From Clostridium sp. 1001271B_151109_B4 (lineage in GTDB: Bacteria; Bacillota; Clostridia; Clostridiales; Clostridiaceae): 40,212 nucleotides of DNA. A program made the position numbers and the translations under genes. The notes under the pieces were generated by a model, which searched no databases, had not been told where the DNA came from, and worked only from the letters and a program-made list of their open reading frames with translations. Where the stretch lies: contig NZ_JADPBQ010000024.1 of the NCBI RefSeq assembly GCF_015670405.1, positions 1-40,212 on the forward strand, written 5' to 3'. Below, piece after piece: positions 36,818 to 40,212 of the stretch (positions are counted from its first letter, which is position 1; each line of letters opens with the position of its first letter).

Positions 36818-37000
36818 ATGATAACTAAAGATATGACAATTGGTGAAGTGATTAAAATAAATGAAAGTAAGGCTGAAGTTTTAATGAGTTTTGGAATGGG
36901 ATGCGTTGGGTGTCCATCAGCTCAAGCAGAAACAATTGAAGAAGCAGCTTATGTTCATGGAATAAAGCTAGAGGAATTGTTAGAAGCTTTAAATAAATAA
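36818..37000 (+). CDS. DUF1858 protein with CxxC motif
   Basis: This 60-residue DUF1858 protein reads MITKDMTIGEVIKINESKAE, then VLMSFGMGCVGCPSAQAETI, with a CxxC (GCVGCP) typical of the hybrid-cluster-associated and ScdA-like N-terminal domain. A role in iron-sulfur or nitrosative-stress chemistry is plausible from the fold but not shown. ATG 36818 follows AGGATAGGTG. The in-frame GTG three codons upstream overlaps that RBS. A terminator follows at once, so the two DUF1858 genes probably form a short unit. Confidence 0.85.
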   Translation: MITKDMTIGEVIKINESKAEVLMSFGMGCVGCPSAQAETIEEAAYVHGIKLEELLEALNK

Positions 37001-37006
37001 TAGTAT

Positions 37007-37036
37007 AAAAGAACCCATTTAAGATGGGTTCTTTTT
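37007..37036 (+). terminator. Terminator after the DUF1858 pair
   Basis: AAAAGAACCCAT (37007-37018) pairs perfectly with ATGGGTTCTTTT (37024-37035) around TTAAG, ending in a T-run. It lies seven bases after the stop codon. Confidence 0.88.
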
Positions 37037-37081
37037 AGATAAAACTTTTATTTTTTATGATTTAATAAAGGCGGGTGTAAA

Positions 37082-37849
37082 ATGGGAATAAAAACAGAAA
37101 AAGAATATGAAATTCATTATTATGAAGTAAACTATAAATTAGATTGTAAAATGTCATCCATAATTAATTATTTTTGTGATATAGGAACAGTTCAATCAGA
37201 GGGCTTAGGTGTTGGAATTGATTATTTAACAGAGAGAAGACTAGCCTGGGTTTTTTATAGATATGATATAAGTGTAAAAAGATATCCTAAGTTTGGCGAA
37301 AAAATTAAGGTAATTACTAAGGCTAAAAGTTTTAAAAAGTTTTATGCTTCAAGAGCATATGAAATATATGATGAAAATAATGAAAAAATAGTTGATGGAG
37401 AAGGAATTTTCTTATTAATTAATATAGATAAAAGAAGAGCTGTAAGAATACCTGATGACCAGTATGTTGCATATGGGGTAGATTTGAATGAAAAATCAGA
37501 TATTAAAATTGAAAGGTTAGAAAAAGTACAGCAATCAACTAATAAAGAGTTCTTTAAGGTTAGATATGGAGATATAGATTCAAATATGCATGTAAATAAC
37601 GTTAAATATGTTGAATGGGCAGTTGAATCACTTCCTTTAGAAATTGTATTGAATTATGAATTAAGGGATCTTAGTGTGGTTTTTGAAAAAGAATGCAAAT
37701 ATGGATCTGAAATAATAGCATCATATGAATTAAGAGAAGATGAATTAAGAGAAGAGAATGATGAATTAATAATATTACACAAAATAGAAAATGCAGAAGG
37801 TACAGAACTTTCAATACTAAAAAGTAAATGGATAAAATTAAAAAACTAA
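37082..37849 (+). CDS. Acyl-ACP thioesterase
   Basis: This enzyme is expected to release fatty acids from acyl-carrier protein. The 255-residue double hot-dog protein resembles the FatA/FatB family. The first hot-dog has IGTVQSEGLGVGIDYL and RRLAWVFYRYDISV. The second has the catalytic-type segment RYGDIDSNMHVNNVKYVEWA, with the conserved Asp-x-Asn-x-His-x-Asn-Asn. Acyl-chain preference cannot be read. RBS GGCGGGTG. Its TAA lies inside the shared terminator hairpin and is five bases from the stop of the converging flavoprotein gene. Confidence 0.9.
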   Translation: MGIKTEKEYEIHYYEVNYKLDCKMSSIINYFCDIGTVQSEGLGVGIDYLTERRLAWVFYRYDISVKRYPKFGEKIKVITKAKSFKKFYASRAYEIYDENNEKIVDGEGIFLLINIDKRRAVRIPDDQYVAYGVDLNEKSDIKIERLEKVQQSTNKEFFKVRYGDIDSNMHVNNVKYVEWAVESLPLEIVLNYELRDLSVVFEKECKYGSEIIASYELREDELREENDELIILHKIENAEGTELSILKSKWIKLKN

Positions 37850-37874
37850 ACTGCTTAGCAGTTTAGTTTTTTTT
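37840..37874. terminator. Bidirectional terminator containing both stop codons
   Basis: AAAAACTAAACTGC (37841-37854) and GCAGTTTAGTTTTT (37858-37871) form a perfect 14-base stem with a TTA loop and flanking A- and T-runs. The thioesterase stop (37847-37849) is in the left arm. The flavoprotein stop (37855-37857, minus) is the loop. The two genes share one compact terminator. Confidence 0.9.
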
Positions 37875-39108
37875 GTGCAATTGATTGTGCAACAGTATAG
37901 CCAGAGCTCCAAGCCCATTGTAAGTTAAATCCACCACAATCACCGTGAACATCTAAGATTTCACCACAAAAGTAAAGATTTGAAACAAGTTTAGATTCTA
38001 AAGTAGTATAATTAATATCTGTGGTATTAACTCCTCCAACAGTAACTTGAGCTTGATTAAAGTCGTTAGTACCAGTACAAGTAAATTTCCAACCTTTTAA
38101 TGTGCTAATTAACCTTTTCTTTTCTTGCCACGAAAGTTCATAGCAAGGTATTTGAAGGTTCATAATTCCACACTCTTTTAGTAATACAGGAATTAATTTT
38201 TTATTAACTACACCAATTAATGCATTGATTACTGGTCTGTGAGCAATTAATGCAAAATGGCATTCTATAAAGTCTTCTAATTCTTCTGTTGTATAACTAG
38301 GCATTAAATCTACTAAAACTTCAGTTTTATTTTTATTAAATATATTCTGAGAGGCTAAAGCTGAAATTTGAAGTATAGGTGGCCCTGATATTCCATAGTC
38401 AGTAAATAATATTTCACCAAAATCCTTTTTTATAGGTTCATCATTAACTAAAAGAGTTGCATATCCATCAAACTTTATTCCTGATAATGCTTTTAAGTGA
38501 TTATAATCTAGCTTTAATTGCACTATTCCAGGCACTAATGAAGTGATTGAATGTCCAAGAGATTTTGCTAGTTTATATCCACTACCATCGGATCCAGTCT
38601 TTGGAGCAGTTTTTCCTCCGCAAGCTAAAACAACGTTGTTAGCTGTGAATAATTTATATTCTTCATTGCTTGTGGATAACTTAAAAGATTTATCCTTGTG
38701 GATATCTTTTATTTTGCAGCCTGTGTATAAAGGTATATTTCTATCTTCTAGTGACATTTTTAAAATATCCACAACGGAAGAAGCTTGTAAGGATTGTGGA
38801 TAAAGTTTTCCACTAGGAAGGGCAACAATAGGAAGCCCTAAAGATAAGAAAAAGTTTTTTGTATCTTCAAGTGATAATTTTTCTAAAGCACAAAATTGAA
38901 AGTCTAAATTAGAGCTATGGTAGTTAGTAAATGGTGGTTTAATACAATTATTAGATATATTACATCTACCATTACCGGTAGTTAAAATCTTTTTACCGAT
39001 TCTATCAGTTCCTTCAACTATAGCCACATCTATTCCAAAATCTTTAGCAGTAATAGCAGCGATTAATCCAGAAGCTCCACCGCCAACAATTATTAAATCA
39101 TGATGCAA
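37855..39108 (-). CDS. HI0933-family NAD(P)/FAD-dependent oxidoreductase (BaiN-like)
   Basis: This 417-residue flavoprotein begins with the dinucleotide fold LIIVGGGASGLIAAITAKD, followed by GKKILTTGNGRCNISNN, VVLACGGKTAPKTGSDGSGY, FTDYGISGPPILQIS, and the C-terminal QAQVTVGGVNTTDI and YFCGEILDVHGDCGGFNLQWAWSSG. These are hallmarks of the HI0933/YhiN group. The family includes the bile-acid enzyme BaiN, but most members have no proven substrate. The start is TTG at 39108, six bases after AAGGGGTG; there is no in-frame ATG nearby. The gene contains an unusual cluster of DnaA-box sequences (38644-38803). Confidence 0.9.
   Translation of the reverse strand: MHHDLIIVGGGASGLIAAITAKDFGIDVAIVEGTDRIGKKILTTGNGRCNISNNCIKPPFTNYHSSNLDFQFCALEKLSLEDTKNFFLSLGLPIVALPSGKLYPQSLQASSVVDILKMSLEDRNIPLYTGCKIKDIHKDKSFKLSTSNEEYKLFTANNVVLACGGKTAPKTGSDGSGYKLAKSLGHSITSLVPGIVQLKLDYNHLKALSGIKFDGYATLLVNDEPIKKDFGEILFTDYGISGPPILQISALASQNIFNKNKTEVLVDLMPSYTTEELEDFIECHFALIAHRPVINALIGVVNKKLIPVLLKECGIMNLQIPCYELSWQEKKRLISTLKGWKFTCTGTNDFNQAQVTVGGVNTTDINYTTLESKLVSNLYFCGEILDVHGDCGGFNLQWAWSSGYTVAQSIAQKKLNC
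38644..38803. promoter_or_regulatory. DnaA-box cluster inside the flavoprotein gene
   Basis: Within 160 bases of coding sequence there are four exact TTATNCACA sites (38644-38652, 38671-38679, 38722-38730, 38795-38803, all minus). Two more differ at one base (38697-38705 minus, 38765-38773 plus). Successive starts are 27, 26, 25, 43 and 30 bases apart. The density rivals that of the origin clusters, although it lies in a gene about 29 kb away. It could titrate DnaA or act as a secondary DnaA-binding site. Function is inferred. Confidence 0.55.
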
Positions 39109-39125
39109 TTAAAACACCCCTTTCG

Positions 39126-39266
39126 ATTAGTTTGGAGTTAGTAGATTAGAAGTTAGGAGTTAATGAATAAATTCAGTATGGCTGAATTTTAAAAAATGTA
39201 TTTTTTAGAAACTTCATAGAAGTTTAATCATTAAACTACTAACTCAAAACTACTAATTACTAACTA
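39126..39266. repeat. Intergenic inverted-repeat element, copy C (long form)
   Basis: This is the longest of the three related elements. The left end includes GGAGTTAGTAGATTAGAAG and the right end CTACTAACTCAAAACTACTA, which pair imperfectly. Inside are AATAAATTC and two hairpins, AAATTCAG/CTGAATTT (39169-39189) and AAACTTC/GAAGTTT (39209-39225), at the places of the hairpins in copy A but with different paired bases. It sits in the divergent gap between the flavoprotein gene and the next plus-strand gene. Confidence 0.75.
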
Positions 39267-39366
39267 TATTAATGTTTTGTATTATGTTCTGCAATAATAA
39301 TTATGTAATTGTAGAATAATAATAAATCAATAAATTTTAGGAATACTAAAAATAGAGGTGAAGTTA

Positions 39367-39948
39367 ATGAAAGTTAAGATAATAAATTCTAATTTAGAAG
39401 ATTATGATAAAGAATTTAAATTAAGAAGAATGAACTATGAGCAAGTAGTAGTTAATTATCCAGGAAGTTCAGGGATAAAGGTTTTTAATAAAGATTCAGT
39501 TGAGTTTATTACTGAGAATGAACTAGATGAGTTTCTAATTAAATATGGTGACTTTTTAAAAATTAAATTAAATAGAGGAATTTCAGTTACTTTATATAAA
39601 GCTATTTTAGATACTATAGAAGAGGAATTTGAAGTTGAATTTAAAAACCTTAATTTGTTACGTGATAAATATATTATTAATAAAAGAGGAATTTGGGAAA
39701 AAGAAATTTTATGTGTCATCAATGAAACTATACCTTTAAAAATTATGGCAAGTGGCCAAAATTTTAAAAAAAGTGGTTTTAATATAAAAGTAGAAGAATT
39801 GAATAAAGAAGAATTTTTTGAAATTTGTTCTTTTGAAATAAAAAAAATAAGTAAAGAAATTAAAGAAAAAGAAGATATTTTAGCGAGATATGGTATGGCA
39901 ATAGAAAAAATTAAAAAGCCTGAAAAGCAAGTAAAAATGCTGGTTTAA
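39367..39948 (+). CDS. Unrecognised conserved-looking protein
   Basis: I do not recognise this 193-residue protein. It is soluble in character, rich in Lys, Glu and Ile, with no signal peptide or membrane segment and no clear motif. It starts MKVKIINSNLEDYDKEFKLRR. The middle part alternates charged and hydrophobic residues (VTLYKAILDTIEEEFEVEF). The C-terminus is a charged helix (FEIKKISKEIKEKEDILARY), possibly a coiled coil. Base composition matches its neighbours, so no sign of transfer. ATG 39367 is six bases after AGAGGTG; the in-frame GTG three codons upstream is in that RBS. It lies just before a tRNA operon and shows no obvious terminator. Confidence 0.75.
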   Translation: MKVKIINSNLEDYDKEFKLRRMNYEQVVVNYPGSSGIKVFNKDSVEFITENELDEFLIKYGDFLKIKLNRGISVTLYKAILDTIEEEFEVEFKNLNLLRDKYIINKRGIWEKEILCVINETIPLKIMASGQNFKKSGFNIKVEELNKEEFFEICSFEIKKISKEIKEKEDILARYGMAIEKIKKPEKQVKMLV

Positions 39949-40001
39949 GGGAAAATAAAAATACATAATAAAAAATATATAAAAAAAATTTAAAAAAAGT
40001 G

Positions 40002-40030
40002 TTGACACTATATATATTTTTAGGTATTAT
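40002..40030 (+). promoter_or_regulatory. tRNA operon promoter
   Basis: TTGACA (40002-40007), a 17-base spacer and TATTAT (40025-40030), preceded by A-runs (39971-39998) that could act as an UP element. Seven bases after the -10 a six-pair hairpin begins (GTGCTC-GGGA-GAGCGC, 40038-40053). This mirrors the design of the rRNA promoter at the other end of the window. Confidence 0.85.
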
Positions 40031-40073
40031 AGGTAATGTGCTCGGGAGAGCGCAGCAAAACAAAAGAAACCTA

Positions 40074-40148
40074 GGCCCCTTGGTCAAGCGGTCAAGACAC
40101 CACCCTTTCACGGTGGTAACAGGGGTTCGATTCCCCTAGGGGTCACCA
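40074..40148 (+). tRNA. tRNA-Glu (anticodon TTC)
   Basis: The cloverleaf is complete: acceptor GGCCCCT with AGGGGTC, D-arm, anticodon stem CCACC/GGTGG around CTTTCAC (anticodon TTC), T-arm AGGGGTTCGATTCCCCT, and an encoded ACCA end. It is 75 bases including CCA. First gene of a tRNA cluster that continues past the window. Confidence 0.95.
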
Positions 40149-40157
40149 TTATATTAC

Positions 40158-40212
40158 GGAAGCATAGCTCAGCTGGGAGAGCATCTGCCTTACAAGCAGA
40201 GGGTCACAGGTT
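40158..40212 (+). tRNA. tRNA-Val (anticodon TAC), cut by window end
   Basis: Acceptor 5' strand GGAAGCA, D-arm GCTCAGCTGGGAGAGC, and anticodon stem TCTGC/GCAGA around CTTACAA (anticodon TAC). The variable loop and the start of the T-arm (ACAGGTT) are present. The 3' part, including the acceptor 3' strand, lies beyond the window. It starts nine bases after tRNA-Glu. Confidence 0.93.

Noticed and set aside
22820..39266. The three dispersed repeats as a CRISPR array or an insertion sequence
   Set aside because: They are kilobases apart, imperfect, without spacers and without any transposase gene.
39911..40111. Minus-strand open frame overlapping the tRNA promoter and tRNA-Glu
   Set aside because: It runs through a tRNA gene and its promoter; not coding.

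Overview
The window is the replication-origin region of a low-GC spore-forming Clostridium (Clostridium sensu stricto type). This rests on the strongly AT-rich sequence, clostridial gene order around dnaA, the spore-associated genes yyaC and lonC, a T-box in front of argS, and a clostridial rRNA leader at the left edge. The species cannot be fixed from the sequence alone. I see no prophage, transposase, CRISPR array or defence system. Almost everything is conserved core genome.

Layout. Left edge (1-472): first bases, leader and promoter of a 16S rRNA gene reading leftward out of the window. 473-9431, all minus strand: gyrA, gyrB, remB, recF, an S4-domain gene (yaaA), dnaN, dnaA. The origin is bipartite. 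One DnaA-box cluster with an apparent DnaA-trio unwinding element lies between dnaN and dnaA (7814-8036), and a second cluster lies between dnaA and rpmH (9578-9821). From 9955 rightward most genes are on the plus strand, co-directional with replication: rpmH, rnpA, yidD, yidC, jag; mnmE, mnmG, rsmG, noc-like; three parS sites with parA and parB; a DUF4446 protein.

The middle holds a minus-strand pair (an EF2568-type cysteine desulfurase and the spore protease yyaC). Divergent to it are a DUF3343 putative sulfur/selenium carrier, an MscS channel, DUF951, and the rpsF-ssb-rpsR operon with a possible S6:S18 leader. Then come a MazG-like protein, the c-di-AMP phosphodiesterase gdpP, rplI, lonC, dnaB, proC, T-box-argS, a malic enzyme (minus), purA, two tandem DUF1858 proteins, an acyl-ACP thioesterase, an HI0933-type flavoprotein (minus), an unrecognised protein, and the start of a tRNA operon (Glu, Val cut by the window end).

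The genes form the usual origin toolkit: initiation (DnaA, DnaN, DnaB, SSB), topology (gyrase), recombination repair (RecF), segregation (ParAB-parS, Noc), translation and membrane insertion, and c-di-AMP turnover. The observations most worth checking are: a dense, nearly regularly spaced DnaA-box cluster inside the flavoprotein gene 29 kb from the origin; a three-copy intergenic repeat with apparent compensatory hairpin changes; and two genes (yaaA, parA) whose ribosome binding site and start codon are separated by a hairpin that would bring them together. I did not find an obviously new multi-gene system.
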